DNA from: Cytobacillus sp. NCCP-133
GTDB taxonomy: Bacteria; Bacillota; Bacilli; Bacillales; Cytobacillaceae
DNA length: 64,000 nucleotides
Assembly (NCBI RefSeq): GCF_026011715.1
Contig: NZ_BRVM01000003.1
Span: 219,654 to 283,653, forward strand
Direction of reading: 5' to 3'
Shown piece by piece: positions 43,581 to 53,544 of the stretch. Each line of letters starts with the position of its first letter. Position 1 is the stretch's first letter. A program made the translations under genes and the position numbers. The notes below the pieces were generated by a model that did no database searches, had not been told where the DNA came from, and was given only the letters and a program-made list of their open reading frames with translations.

Positions 43581-45550
43581 TCCTTTTTTCTCCCTTCAAG
43601 ATATTCATCTATAGCCATTTTTAAGCGGATCTCGACATCATCAAGCGTCGCATCATGAAGCTGTGTGGCAGCATTCGTTAAGTGCCCTCCGCCTTCAAGG
43701 TTCTCCATAATCACCTGAACGTTGATATCCCCGAGGGAACGAGCGCTCACACCAATCAAATTCTCAGAGCGGTTTGAAATAACAAAGGAAGCTATGACAC
43801 CGTCCATTGTCAGCAATGTATCAGCAGTCTGCGCAATCAGCACCTGATCAAATACCTGCTCTGGCTGTCCTTTGGATATGGCAATGCCCTCACGGTAAAA
43901 TTGAACCGTCTCAATTAGCTTTGCTCGCTTGATATATGTGTCTACATCCTCTTTTAAAAATTTTTGGACGAGAACGGTATCTGCACCCTGTCCACGAAGA
44001 TAGGAGGCCGCATCAAATGTCCTGGAGCCGGTTCTAAGGGAAAAACTCTTCGTATCGACAATGATGCCGGCCAGCAGCGCTGTTGCTTCCAGCATTTCAA
44101 TTTTCCCGTTTTTCGGCTGATATTCCAGAAGCTCAGTTACAAGTTCTGCCGTTGAGGATGCATACGGCTCCATATAAACAAGCAGAGGGTTATGAATAAA
44201 TTCTTCTCCCCGGCGATGATGGTCGATAACCACGACATGCTCGATTTTATGAAGCAATTTTTCCTCAATGACCAAGGAGGGCTTATGGGTGTCTACCACT
44301 ACAAGAAGTGTATCATCAGTGGATATTTCCAATGCCTGTTCAGGTGTAATGAATTTTGAAAAAAGTTCTTCATTCTTCTCAATTTCCTTCATCATTCTTT
44401 TGACACCTGTATCCAATTCATTGAAATTCAAAACCACATAGCCTTCACGCTGGTTCATCCGTGCTACCTTCTGAATGCCAATGGCTGCCCCAATGGCATC
44501 CATATCCGGGCCTTTGTGACCCATTATCATTACTTTGTCACTCTCTGAGATAAGTTCTTTTAAAGCATGCGAGATGACCCGTGCTCTGACTCTGGTCCGT
44601 TTTTCCACCGGATTGGTTTTTCCTCCGAAGAACTTAACTTTTCCATTTGTCTGCTTTATCGCTACTTGGTCGCCGCCACGGCCCAAAGCCAAATCAAGGC
44701 TTGACTGGGCCAGTGAACCCAGCTCCGGAAGAGAGGAAACCCCTGTTCCTACACCAACACTTAACGTAAGAGGTACATTTTGTTTAGATGTTGTTTCCCG
44801 AACATCATCGAGAATAGTGAACTTTCCTTTTTCAAGAAGCTGCAGAATGTGTTCATTAAAGACTGCAATGAATCTTTCAGATGACACCCGTTTCATGAAA
44901 ACGCCATTATCCTGTGCCCACTTATTTAAAATCTGTGTAACAAGGCTGTTTAGGCTGCTTTTTGTTTGATCATCCATGCCTTGTGTCATTTCGTCATAAT
45001 TGTCGAGGAAGATGAAGGCAATTACTGTTCTTTCTTCCTGATACAATTTTTCAATTTCAGTCTGTTCCGTGACATCAAAAAAGTATAAAAGACGTTCTTC
45101 AGGCTTATGAATGACCCGGAACTTTCGGTCATGAAGTGTTATAATTTCTGTTTCCACTTCTTGTTTAATAAGTGGAACAAGCGAATCCGCGACATCATAA
45201 AGTGATCTTCCGACTAGCGTATCTTCATCGAAGCAAGATGCTAAAAAGGGATTGGTCCATTCAACATAGAAGTCATCATTAATCAGCATGATTCCAATCG
45301 GCATTTCCATCAGAGCTTCTTCGCCAACTTTTTTTACCCGGTAAGATAGGGTAGAGATGTATTCTTCCGTTTCCTTTCTTTGCTTTTTATCAGCCCGAAA
45401 AAAATAGTAGTAAGGAAGGATGGCTAGAAACAGTCCTAGTAGTGCAAAAAGCCAATTATAATACGCCAATATACCGATAAGCACCACTGTTATGCCCATC
45501 AATCCAAATAAGGAATAGCGCATGGACCGCTTTTCTAAGTACGAAGGCAT
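43577..45550 (-). CDS. gdpP: Cyclic-di-AMP phosphodiesterase GdpP
   Basis: This 657-residue membrane enzyme hydrolyses c-di-AMP to 5'-pApA. It has two N-terminal membrane segments (about 10-50), a PAS-like domain, a degenerate GGDEF domain (about 175-300) and C-terminal DHH/DHHA1 domains with [17 protein letters not shown] and [10 protein letters not shown]. The upstream gene yybS and downstream rplI are in the standard order, and the rplI start overlaps its stop. Confidence 0.95.
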   Translation of the reverse strand: MPSYLEKRSMRYSLFGLMGITVVLIGILAYYNWLFALLGLFLAILPYYYFFRADKKQRKETEEYISTLSYRVKKVGEEALMEMPIGIMLINDDFYVEWTNPFLASCFDEDTLVGRSLYDVADSLVPLIKQEVETEIITLHDRKFRVIHKPEERLLYFFDVTEQTEIEKLYQEERTVIAFIFLDNYDEMTQGMDDQTKSSLNSLVTQILNKWAQDNGVFMKRVSSERFIAVFNEHILQLLEKGKFTILDDVRETTSKQNVPLTLSVGVGTGVSSLPELGSLAQSSLDLALGRGGDQVAIKQTNGKVKFFGGKTNPVEKRTRVRARVISHALKELISESDKVMIMGHKGPDMDAIGAAIGIQKVARMNQREGYVVLNFNELDTGVKRMMKEIEKNEELFSKFITPEQALEISTDDTLLVVVDTHKPSLVIEEKLLHKIEHVVVIDHHRRGEEFIHNPLLVYMEPYASSTAELVTELLEYQPKNGKIEMLEATALLAGIIVDTKSFSLRTGSRTFDAASYLRGQGADTVLVQKFLKEDVDTYIKRAKLIETVQFYREGIAISKGQPEQVFDQVLIAQTADTLLTMDGVIASFVISNRSENLIGVSARSLGDINVQVIMENLEGGGHLTNAATQLHDATLDDVEIRLKMAIDEYLEGRKKE

Positions 45551-45578
45551 GTTTTCAGCTCCTAAACAGTAGTGTTGT

Positions 45579-46520
45579 TCATCGCTTTTTTCCTAATCTT
45601 TGCCTTAAATCAAATCCTAAGTCAATTATACCTAATATCCTCACAATATAAAGAAGAAATGGAATTAGAAATGTAAATACAGTTGCGATAACTGGCACAG
45701 CCTTTGGAAATCCTTTTAAATGGCTGAAAAAGAATATAAATGCCAGACCTTGAATGACCATAAACAGCTGCAGGATAAATGCGATATTGACAAGTGCCAG
45801 AAACCAATAGCTTCCTTCAGCGGGATTAAGAATAAACGATGCGACAGTCACAATGAGATAATACCATAAGATGCTTTTTGGCAGGTTCATTTCCCTAAAT
45901 GGCTTCCAATTCTCAACTTGAATGCCAAACCTTTTGGCAATTGGAAATGATACCAATTGAATAAGAAAAACAGAGATAACCGCCGTCATCACAAAAAGGC
46001 TCGGGGTTAATGTTTCAATCATTTTCAAACCAGCTGTAAACTGTTCCATGACCCTGTCATCCATATTCTGGCCCATGCCTTCCAGCATTGCTTTAGAGAT
46101 GGAAATGGACTCTTCCATAAGCCCAATGCCTTCTTTTATAAAATTCACATTAAACAAAGCTGCAGCTGCAGCATACTGGAGCAGCAAACTTGCCAGAAAT
46201 ACAAGCGTTCCCGCAATAAAAGAATATGTTCTTCCTTTTTGCTCCCTGATAAAATCACCGATGACTGTTCCGGTAAGTCCAAATGTCAATGCAAGAGGAA
46301 TCGCTGCAATCGATCCAAAAATCAAAGAAAGCAGGACACCGCCAGTTAAAAATACTGCGGAACCCCTCCGATTATTTTTTGCAGCAAACATAATAAACGG
46401 AAGAGCTAAAAAGAAGATTGAAACCGTACCGAGGACCGGCACATATAAGGAAATCAGAAGTAGCACTGCAAATACAGCTAAAAGCACTGCTCCTTCTGTT
46501 AATTTATGTACATTATTCAT
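45579..46520 (-). CDS. yybS: DUF2232 membrane protein YybS
   Basis: This protein of 313 residues has about eight membrane segments and belongs to the DUF2232 family found upstream of gdpP in Bacillaceae. The start MNNVHKLTEGAV at 46520 is chosen because GGGGTGTAGGA precedes it. The function is unknown; family members resemble the S-component/energy-coupling type of integral membrane proteins only loosely. Confidence 0.88.
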   Translation of the reverse strand: MNNVHKLTEGAVLLAVFAVLLLISLYVPVLGTVSIFFLALPFIMFAAKNNRRGSAVFLTGGVLLSLIFGSIAAIPLALTFGLTGTVIGDFIREQKGRTYSFIAGTLVFLASLLLQYAAAAALFNVNFIKEGIGLMEESISISKAMLEGMGQNMDDRVMEQFTAGLKMIETLTPSLFVMTAVISVFLIQLVSFPIAKRFGIQVENWKPFREMNLPKSILWYYLIVTVASFILNPAEGSYWFLALVNIAFILQLFMVIQGLAFIFFFSHLKGFPKAVPVIATVFTFLIPFLLYIVRILGIIDLGFDLRQRLGKKR

Positions 46521-46723
46521 TCCTACACCCCTCAAACTGCGTATCCAAAAAGACGGTAAAGTTCGCTATTCCCGTTTTTTGAACCAATCCCATAAATGTC
46601 AACTCATAAGATCTATTCTAGCTAGTATTAAAGACAGGTTCAACCTTGCTGTTTGCACAGCAATCAGAAGAGCTGTCCTTCCTTAGTTTAATCAAAAAAG
46701 ACGGGGTGCTAAACATTTTGAAA

Positions 46724-46880
46724 ACGAATAAGAAAAGCGCGGGGCGCCTTGACCACCCCCGACAAGCACAAGACGAGTCTCTCGAAAGGCATTCTTTGCC
46801 TTTTTGGGAGGCTCAGCTAGTGACCTCGAGGGGGTAGCTTGACAGTTATCTAAGTTCAAAGGGATATAAATTCTGATATT
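46724..46880. repeat. Interspersed repeat, copy B
   Basis: Begins AGAAAAGCGCGGGGCGCCTTG and ends with a tail (CAGTTATCTAAGTTCAAAGG, then ATATAAATTCTGATATTA) that is almost identical to the tail of copy C. Its middle part differs from copies A and C. Confidence 0.75.
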
Positions 46881-46912
46881 ATAAAAAAGACACCGGAAAC
46901 CGGCGTCTTTTC
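46881..46912 (-). terminator. Terminator of the rpsF-ssbA-rpsR operon
   Basis: GACGCCGG and CCGGTGTC pair around TTT on the minus strand and are followed by TTTTTTAT. Confidence 0.85.
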
Positions 46913-46921
46913 ATTTTATTA

Positions 46922-47167
<246 letters not shown>

Positions 47168-47218
47168 TTACCTCCTTTAGCATTTTTATTATATAGATCC
47201 GTTCATAATCAAGCGCTA

Positions 47219-47731
47219 TTAGAATGGCAGGTCGTCATCGGAAATATCGATTTGGCCGTCATTTGCGAATGGATCCTGATCCACACGGGTATAGCCGCCC
47301 TGATTACGATTATCCTGGCGTTGATTCTGATTGCTGTTATTTCCAAATGGGAAATCCTGATCTCTTGGGGCGCCGTAGTTCGGGTTGTTGCCGCCCTGGC
47401 CGCCAGAACTGTTCTTCGGCTCCAGGAATTGCACACTCTCTGCCTGGACTTCTGTCACGTAAACACGCTTTCCGTCCTGGCCTTCATAGCTGCGGGATTG
47501 AATTCGGCCGTCTACACCAGCGAGGCTTCCTTTTTTAAGGAAATTCGCTACGTTTTCAGCAGGCTTTCTCCATACCACACAGTTGATAAAGTCTGCCTCC
47601 CGCTCACCCTGCTGATTCGTAAAAGTACGATTCACTGCAAGAGTGAAGGAAGCGACAGGCACTCCGTTCGGGGTATACCGCAAATCAGGATCCTTTGTCA
47701 AACGTCCGACAAGAACAACACGGTTCATCAT
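47219..47731 (-). CDS. ssbA: Single-stranded DNA-binding protein
   Basis: This 170-residue protein has an N-terminal OB fold ([20 protein letters not shown] to about 110), a Gly/Asn/Gln-rich linker and the acidic tail DISDDDLPF that recruits partner proteins. ATG at 47731 follows AGAGGAG. The setting between rpsF and rpsR is universal in Bacillota. Confidence 0.97.
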   Translation of the reverse strand: MMNRVVLVGRLTKDPDLRYTPNGVPVASFTLAVNRTFTNQQGEREADFINCVVWRKPAENVANFLKKGSLAGVDGRIQSRSYEGQDGKRVYVTEVQAESVQFLEPKNSSGGQGGNNPNYGAPRDQDFPFGNNSNQNQRQDNRNQGGYTRVDQDPFANDGQIDISDDDLPF

Positions 47732-47768
47732 CAGAATCAACTCCTCTCGGTAAAAATGTCTTTATCTA

Positions 47769-48056
47769 TTATTTCTCGTTTTTAACAACAATGTAACGGA
47801 TGATGTCTTCGCTGATTTTAGCTAAACGAGTGAACTCGTCAACTGCTTTTGCTTCAGCATTAACGTTCATTAGCTGGTAGTAGCCATCGCGGAAATCATT
47901 GATTTCGTATGCAAGGCGACGCTTACCCCAATCCTTTGATTCAGAAACCTCCGCACCATTATCAGTTAAGATTGTGTTGAAACGTTCAACAAGGGCTTTT
48001 TTAGCCTCATCTTCAATGTTTGGGCGGATGATGTACATAACTTCGTACTTTCTCAT
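47769..48056 (-). CDS. rpsF: 30S ribosomal protein S6
   Basis: This 95-residue protein starts [16 protein letters not shown] at 48056 with the strong site AGGAGGTGAAAG. A longer in-frame form has no support. First gene of the operon with ssbA and rpsR. Confidence 0.97.
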   Translation of the reverse strand: MRKYEVMYIIRPNIEDEAKKALVERFNTILTDNGAEVSESKDWGKRRLAYEINDFRDGYYQLMNVNAEAKAVDEFTRLAKISEDIIRYIVVKNEK

Positions 48057-48122
48057 CACTTTCACCTCCTTTTGGTCTAACGGCCCTTCAAAAGGGCAAG
48101 GAGCAATATATTCATTACTCAC

Positions 48123-48540
48123 AAGTTGAAATTATAGCACATTAATTGTGCAAAAGCAATAACGCTAGAAGTAAATACTAGATGGAAGATTCTTTGAAGG
48201 CGAGTTTCTTTCGGGAGTAATTTGTCTGCACATAAAATTTTTTCTCTAAGTTTGAATTTTTCTCTGCAGATCGTTTCGTTTTTTCAGCACTTGCCGTATG
48301 TAATTTAAAGTCCTTTTAAGCAAGATAATCCCATTAAAACCAAAAAAAAGAGCTCTTTCAAAGTCAATCTCAGGTCTTCACTTGCTATATCGGTCAATTT
48401 CACCAGTTTATCGGTCAGATTTCTTTTTTATCGGTCACTTTACTAAAATATCGGTCAAAATCCCAGGTTTATCGGTCACTTTTCCAATATATCGGTCACT
48501 CCGCGTGAAATCAATTTCATACTGTCAGCATAGTGAAAAA
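48123..48540. repeat. Intergenic region with six phased TATCGGTCA repeats
   Basis: TATCGGTCA occurs at 48388, 48409, 48429, 48449, 48470 and 48490, spaced 20 or 21 bp, with variable sequence between. All copies face the same way, two helical turns apart. No gene is present in 48123-48540; the rpsF promoter is expected at the left end. Confidence 0.85.
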
Positions 48541-48571
48541 CAAAAAGAACCCCTATAAATAGGAGTTCCCT
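48541..48571 (-). terminator. Terminator of ychF
   Basis: GAACTCCTAT and ATAGGGGTTC pair around TT with one G-U pair and are followed by TTTTTG on the minus strand. Confidence 0.8.
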
Positions 48572-48576
48572 GCAAG

Positions 48577-49677
48577 TTAAACGTTAAAGCGGAAGTGCAT
48601 GACATCTCCATCTTTAACAATATATTCTTTCCCTTCAAGGCGGACTTTTCCTGCTTCTTTCGCAGCTGTCATGCTTCCTGCAGCCACAAGATCGCCATAG
48701 GAAACCGTTTCTGCACGGATAAAGCCTTTTTCAAAGTCTGAGTGAATAACTCCAGCGCATTGAGGAGCTTTCATGCCTTTGCGGAATGTCCAGGCACGGA
48801 CTTCCTGAACACCGGCTGTAAAGTAGGTAGCCAGTCCAAGAAGGTTGTAAGCAGCTCTGATCAGCTGGTCAAGACCAGATTCTTCGATGCCAAGCTCCTG
48901 AAGAAACATTTCTTTTTCTTCCCCTTCAAGCTCAGCAATTTCAGATTCGATTTTCGCACAAATCACGATTACTTCCGCATTATCCTTTGCGGCAAATTCT
49001 CTAACCTTCTGCACATACTCATTAGATGAAGGATCTGCCACATCGTCTTCGCTTACGTTTGCAACGTAAAGGACAGGCTTGATTGTCAGCAGATGAAGAC
49101 CTTTTACAAGCTTCATTTGCTCCTCAGTAAATTCAACTGTACGTGCCGGTTTGTCTGCTTCGAACGCTTCTTTTAATTTTTCCAGAATTTCAAGCTCAAA
49201 CACAGAATCTTTATCTTTTTGCTTAGCCAGCTTGCTTACGCGGCCAATTCGCTTTTCAACAGATTCAAGGTCAGCCAGAATCAATTCCAGGTTGATGACT
49301 TCAATATCATCGATTGGATCTACTTTACCTGAAACATGTGTAATATTGTCATCCGCAAAGCAGCGGACAACCTGGCAGATGGCATCTACTTCACGGATAT
49401 GGGATAGGAATTTATTTCCAAGTCCTTCCCCTTTGCTAGCACCCTTAACAATGCCTGCGATGTCCGTAAACTCAAAAGCTGTTGGCACAGTTTTTTTCGG
49501 CTGAACCAATTCAGTTAATTTATTCAAACGGTGGTCAGGCACTTCAACAATTCCCACATTCGGATCAATTGTACAGAACGGGTAGTTCGCAGACTCCGCT
49601 CCTGCCTGGGTAATTGCATTAAACAGTGTAGACTTCCCGACATTCGGCAAACCTACGATCCCAGCTGTTAAAGCCAT
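48577..49677 (-). CDS. ychF: Redox-regulated ATPase YchF (Obg family)
   Basis: This 366-residue P-loop protein has G1 GLPNVGKSTLFN, G3 DIAGIVKGASKGEGLGNKFL and, instead of NKxD, the sequence NVSEDD (NxxE), which changes preference from GTP to ATP. A C-terminal TGS domain follows. It binds ribosomes and affects stress responses. The start ATG 49677 has GAGGAGTGA. It stands upstream of rpsF in the conserved order. Confidence 0.95.
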   Translation of the reverse strand: MALTAGIVGLPNVGKSTLFNAITQAGAESANYPFCTIDPNVGIVEVPDHRLNKLTELVQPKKTVPTAFEFTDIAGIVKGASKGEGLGNKFLSHIREVDAICQVVRCFADDNITHVSGKVDPIDDIEVINLELILADLESVEKRIGRVSKLAKQKDKDSVFELEILEKLKEAFEADKPARTVEFTEEQMKLVKGLHLLTIKPVLYVANVSEDDVADPSSNEYVQKVREFAAKDNAEVIVICAKIESEIAELEGEEKEMFLQELGIEESGLDQLIRAAYNLLGLATYFTAGVQEVRAWTFRKGMKAPQCAGVIHSDFEKGFIRAETVSYGDLVAAGSMTAAKEAGKVRLEGKEYIVKDGDVMHFRFNV

Positions 49678-49815
49678 CCAAGTCACTCCTCAATGTTTTA
49701 AAATATCATCTATAAAAAATCCGATTCATCCTATTTTGAACAAGCCTCTAACAATTATAGATATTCACCCCGGAAAAGTAAAGACAACTAGAAAAGTCCA
49801 GCACCAGCGCATCAA

Positions 49816-49976
49816 TATGAAAAGCGCAGGGCGCCTTGCCTACGAAGGAACGCAGACTAAGAGCGCCACGTCCTGTGGCAACGTCTGCATGACCTCCATC
49901 CTGGGGGCCTCAAGCACAAGTCGAGCCTCAGTTATCTAAGTTCAAAGGGATATAAATTCTGATATTACAAGAAAGA
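49816..49976. repeat. Interspersed repeat, copy C
   Basis: Begins GAAAAGCGCAGGGCGCCTTG. The 5' two thirds match copy A, and the 3' end matches the tail of copy B. Confidence 0.8.
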
Positions 49977-50025
49977 TGCCAGGCATCTATACCATTCTGC
50001 AATAAATTGGTATAGGTGCCTGGCA
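49977..50025. repeat. 18-bp hairpin with GCCAGGCA ends
   Basis: TGCCAGGCATCTATACCA pairs with TGGTATAGGTGCCTGGCA with a single G-U pair around 13 nt. GGTGCCTGGCACC-type palindromes are common dispersed elements in Bacillus genomes. Confidence 0.75.
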
Positions 50026-50123
50026 CCCATTACATTTTCTCAATATTCACAAGGCAGCTGACGATGCGAACTCACACCTTCCGCCCGGTGTACAGTTTAG
50101 CTCCATTTTCTTTGAAGCCAGCA

Positions 50124-50176
50124 GCATTTGGGGCAGAAATGCATGTTAGTCCGTGCTGCATTTCTGCCCCAAATGC
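50124..50176. repeat. Perfect 20-bp inverted repeat
   Basis: GCATTTGGGGCAGAAATGCA at 50124-50143 is exactly complementary to 50157-50176 around 13 nt. It lies near the 3' end of the DUF951 gene but has no T tract, so it is not an ordinary terminator. Confidence 0.85.
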
Positions 50177-50217
50177 GCGCTTAGACCCTCATCTCCCTGA
50201 TTTCAGTCTATCAAAAA

Positions 50218-50415
50218 TTATTCCTCGTGCTTAACAAGAATCTTCTTCATTTTGCGGGAAAATTCCCTACGCGGGATCATGACGCTGTGCCCGCATCCTT
50301 CGCATTTAATTCTGATATCTGCACCCATTCTGATAATCTTCCAGCGGTTGGCACCGCATGGATGCGGCTTCTTCATTTCAACAATGTCATGTAAATCAAA
50401 TTCTTTTTGTTCCAT
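50218..50415 (-). CDS. yyzM: DUF951 protein (YyzM-like)
   Basis: This 65-residue protein has the DUF951 pattern DIVEMKKPHPCGANRWKIIR, GADIRIKCEGCGHSVMIPR, with cysteines likely binding zinc. ATG at 50415 is preferred because GGAGGG lies 6 nt upstream. Its start overlaps the end of the MscS-type channel gene, and both belong to one unit. Function unknown. Confidence 0.9.
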   Translation of the reverse strand: MEQKEFDLHDIVEMKKPHPCGANRWKIIRMGADIRIKCEGCGHSVMIPRREFSRKMKKILVKHEE

Positions 50416-50417
50416 TT

Positions 50418-51320
50418 TCATCCCTCCGAATTCAGTTTTTGCTTATTGGCTGCAGGCACTTCCTCATTCCGTGTATACATAACAAGACGCGGAAATGGAA
50501 TCTCAATGCCCTTTTCATCTAAACAAAGCTTGATTTCCTTCCTCAGCTGGCGTGCGATATAAAAATGCCTCATTGGCAAAGTTTCCGATACTACCCTAAG
50601 CACCACATCTGAAGCAGCGAGGTTCTGGATGCCGAGAATTTCCGGCGGCTTGACCATATCTTCATATTTTTCGGGAAGCTTTTGAAATAACTCCTGGAGC
50701 ACTTTCTCCGCTTTTACAATATCTCCTTCATAAGCAATACTGACGTCCACAAAAGCGACGCTATTATTTAAGGAAAAGTTGGTTACCTGCAAGATGCTTC
50801 CATTCGGAAGAATATGAATCTCGCCGGTCCAGCTTTTAATTTTTGTCGTCCGAAGGCCAATCTCTTCAACCGTTCCTTCAAATTGATCAATTCGGATATA
50901 ATCCCCAACCGAGAATTGATCTTCAAAAATTATAAAAAATCCGGTAATGATATCTTTAACTAGGCTCTGTGCACCAAAACCCACTGCCAGCCCAACAATA
51001 CCAGCCCCAGCTAAAAGAGCTTTTACATCAATGGTCAGCACCGATAAAATCATGATGGCTGCAACAAAAAACACAACATAAGTAAGGATATTTTCCAGCA
51101 GTTTCAGCAGGGTAGCTTCACGTCGCTCTGAGATCCTCAGCTTCGAAGGTGTTCTTACTTTAAAAATATTCCGGATGGCCAGCTTGCCGATCCTGATTAA
51201 AATACTCGTAAGTATTAATATGGCAATAACCTTAAGAAAGCCTTCCCCAATTGCTGCCCATGTTTGTTCATTCGAGAGCTTATCTATCATACTGTTAATC
51301 AGATTTTCAATATAACTCAT
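50418..51320 (-). CDS. Small-conductance mechanosensitive channel, MscS family
   Basis: This 300-residue membrane protein has three N-terminal segments and the MscS pore motif ALLAGAGIVGLAVGFGAQSLVKD (about 105-127), then the beta domain (GDYIRIDQFEGTVEEIGLRT) and a C-terminal alpha-beta domain. It opens under membrane tension to release solutes after osmotic downshock. It sits upstream of the DUF951 gene with overlapping ends. Confidence 0.93.
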   Translation of the reverse strand: MSYIENLINSMIDKLSNEQTWAAIGEGFLKVIAILILTSILIRIGKLAIRNIFKVRTPSKLRISERREATLLKLLENILTYVVFFVAAIMILSVLTIDVKALLAGAGIVGLAVGFGAQSLVKDIITGFFIIFEDQFSVGDYIRIDQFEGTVEEIGLRTTKIKSWTGEIHILPNGSILQVTNFSLNNSVAFVDVSIAYEGDIVKAEKVLQELFQKLPEKYEDMVKPPEILGIQNLAASDVVLRVVSETLPMRHFYIARQLRKEIKLCLDEKGIEIPFPRLVMYTRNEEVPAANKQKLNSEG

Positions 51321-51563
51321 GGTTTCACCTGCTTCTTTTCTTGTGAATGTAATTAAGAAAGCAACTAATTTATCTATCCTCAGCCAAGCAATAGGCTTTT
51401 ATTGGCTTGAAGAAATTATACTGCATCTCCCCTCGCAGTGCGAATCCCTATTTAAACAGTATTAGTTTATCAATTTTCCATTATGCTTTACAGTAATTTG
51501 TTTTAGTAAAAATGAGCCAAGCTATCACCCGAGTCATTGTTTAATCATTAAATATTACAGGTA

Positions 51564-51594
51564 TGTATAGATTACAAAAATTTTCCGTATACTA
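51564..51594 (+). promoter_or_regulatory. Possible forespore (sigF/sigG) promoter of yyaC
   Basis: TGTATA at 51564-51569 and TATACTA at 51588-51594 are separated by 18 bp, close to the sigG consensus TGMATA-N18-CATACTA. The gene downstream encodes a sporulation-linked protein. The remaining part of 51321-51681 shows no feature. Confidence 0.35.
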
Positions 51595-51681
51595 TTAAAA
51601 ACGTTCTGATAATAAAAACTTCATTCACATAATCTCATCACTTTGAACCATGGCAAGGACTAAAGAGGGAGTGGGACCTAA

Positions 51682-52311
51682 ATGAATTTCAAACCTAATT
51701 TGTTTGACAAAAAAGGCGGTGCTTCTGCCAGAATATCGCACGAAGAAACAAACTCTGCTGCAATATTGGCCGCTGAACTGAAAAACATATTGCCTTCAGG
51801 CATTGGAAGCCGGCCCATCGTTTTTGTCTGCATCGGTACAGACCGGTCTACAGGCGATTCATTAGGTCCGCTTGTCGGCACGTTCCTTGAGGAAAAGGCC
51901 ATTTCCGCCTTCCATGTTTACGGGACATTGGAAGATCCTATCCATGCAGTAAATCTGGAGGAAAAGCTGAACGAGATCAAAAAGAAGCATTTCAATCCTT
52001 ATATCATAGGAATCGACGCATGCCTTGGACGCCTAAAAAGTGTGGGAGTCATTCAAATAGGAGAAGGTCCTGTAAAACCAGGTGCCGGAGTCAATAAAGA
52101 CTTGCCTGAGGTAGGGCATATGCATATTACCGGAATTGTGAACGTAAGCGGATTTATGGAGTTTTTTGTCCTCCAAAATACAAGGCTAAACCTTGTTCTA
52201 AAAATGGCCAAAACTATTGCCAATGGGATCTATGAAGCAAGCCTTGCCCATCAATCAGCACCAGCATGGCCAGCATTCAAGTGGGAGCTGAAACGTGAAC
52301 AAACCCCTTAA
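51682..52311 (+). CDS. yyaC: Spore protease-like protein YyaC (DUF1256)
   Basis: This 209-residue protein belongs to the DUF1256 family, which has the fold of the germination protease GPR. The motif FVCIGTDRSTGDSLGPLVGT (about 49-68) and GIDACLGRLKSVG carry the conserved acidic residues. It is limited to spore formers. The gene is on the plus strand among minus-strand neighbours, as in B. subtilis, and ends in a good terminator. ATG follows AGAGGGAGTGG. Confidence 0.93.
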   Translation: MNFKPNLFDKKGGASARISHEETNSAAILAAELKNILPSGIGSRPIVFVCIGTDRSTGDSLGPLVGTFLEEKAISAFHVYGTLEDPIHAVNLEEKLNEIKKKHFNPYIIGIDACLGRLKSVGVIQIGEGPVKPGAGVNKDLPEVGHMHITGIVNVSGFMEFFVLQNTRLNLVLKMAKTIANGIYEASLAHQSAPAWPAFKWELKREQTP

Positions 52312-52320
52312 TAGTAAGTC

Positions 52321-52352
52321 AGCCATGGAGCATCCGCTTCCATGGCTTTTTT
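52321..52352 (+). terminator. Terminator of yyaC
   Basis: AGCCATGGA and TCCATGGCT pair around nine bases and are followed by TTTTTTG. Confidence 0.9.
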
Positions 52353-52482
52353 GCTGCAGTTTATTCATTGAACAACAGGTGAATGCTTCCGAACTCCTTC
52401 GGAAGGTATTCAGAATATCTTTTACAAAAAGCATTTTCATAAATCTTATTGTATCTTAATAACGTAGTTTAAATTGCTGAGT

Positions 52483-52672
52483 TGATTGGAGCGGAGGGCA
52501 CTTGATCCTCGAAAATGCTGGCGCATTTCCTTCGTGCGGTGTTCATTCGAGGAAGCTTATTCAATGTCCTGCGGGAGGAGAGGGAAGTGGGAGACCCCAC
52601 AGGCAAAGCCGAGGAGGCTCGCATTCCTTCCCGCGGAAAGCAAGTGCCTGGAGCGGAATTCAACGGGCTGAA
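52483..52672. repeat. Dispersed Bacillus intergenic repeat
   Basis: The unit has inverted ends (TTGATTGGAGCGGAGGGCAC with GTGCCTGGAGCGGAATTCAA) and the inner segment GGAAGTGGGAGACCCCACAG, GCAAAGCCGAGGAGGCTCGC. I know this type as a frequent structured repeat in Bacillaceae chromosomes. The rest of 52353-52708 shows no gene. Confidence 0.75.
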
Positions 52673-52708
52673 TTTATAAGAAAAAACACCCTCTATGAGA
52701 AAAGAGCC

Positions 52709-53422
52709 TTAAAAGTAAATCCCATAAAAATAGATTACAGAAACGATGACTCCTGTCACCAAGATTCCCGGCAACAGGTTGGCAACCCTGATTTTTGTAA
52801 TGCCGGTTAAATTTAGGCCAATAGCAAAAATCATAATGCCGCCTGTAGCAGTCATTTCCTTAATAAAACGATCCATCAGCACCTGTGGGACGAACCGGTC
52901 AATCTGAGTAGCAAAAAGAGCAATCAATCCTTCATACAGCATGACCGGAAAAGCAGAAAAAAGAACCCCGATTCCGAGCGTAGTAGTAAGGATTAAGGAG
53001 GTAAAGCCGTCAATAATCGATTTGGTATAAAGGACCGAATGGTCTCCTCGAATCCCGCTGTCAAGCGCTCCTATAATAGCCATGGCACCGATGACAAATA
53101 TGAGTGTAGCGGTAACAAATCCTTGCGAAATGCTTCCTTCGCCTTTGGATCCTATTCTTTTCTCCAGCCAGTTGCCAAGGCTGTTCAATTTATCTTCCAG
53201 TTCAAAGTATTCACCAACAACAGTTCCAAAAACAAGGCTTAAAATAACCACGAGGAAATTCTCGCTCTTAAATCCCATCTGAAGGCCAAGTACCATTACA
53301 GCCAGGCCGATAGCATACATCACCGTTCCTTTCATATTTTCAGGAATGCGATGAAGCAATTTTCCCAAAAAGGTTCCGATAATAATTAACAACCCATTCA
53401 CAAGCGTACCAAGCAGAAACAT
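52709..53422 (-). CDS. DUF554 membrane protein
   Basis: This 237-residue protein has about six to seven membrane segments and the DUF554 pattern LGTLVNGLLIIIGTFLGKLL at the N-terminus with GALDSGIRGDHSVLYTKSI in the middle. Start ATG 53422 has AAGGTGAAGAGT. It was previously grouped with YdfK/YqgA of B. subtilis and E. coli. Function unknown. Confidence 0.88.
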   Translation of the reverse strand: MFLLGTLVNGLLIIIGTFLGKLLHRIPENMKGTVMYAIGLAVMVLGLQMGFKSENFLVVILSLVFGTVVGEYFELEDKLNSLGNWLEKRIGSKGEGSISQGFVTATLIFVIGAMAIIGALDSGIRGDHSVLYTKSIIDGFTSLILTTTLGIGVLFSAFPVMLYEGLIALFATQIDRFVPQVLMDRFIKEMTATGGIMIFAIGLNLTGITKIRVANLLPGILVTGVIVSVIYFYGIYF

Positions 53423-53524
53423 ACTCTTCACCTTATCTATTATTATTTCGTATTACGAATGATTTCTAATTACATTATCACGAAACATACGTATTCACAA
53501 TCTTTTTTAATCCTCGTAAAAAAA

Positions 53525-53544
53525 TAAACCATCTTGAAGATGGC
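53525..53544 (-). terminator. Terminator of soj-spo0J
   Basis: CCATCTT and AAGATGG pair around one base and are followed by TTTATTTTTTT on the minus strand, right after the spo0J stop. Confidence 0.65.

Noticed and set aside
46048..46686. 212-residue plus-strand ORF opposite yybS
   Set aside because: It is the antisense shadow of a conserved membrane protein gene with no ribosome site or family resemblance.
48388..48498. CRISPR-like array
   Set aside because: The repeat is only 9 bp and the period 20-21 bp, too short for CRISPR; it fits an iteron-like array better.
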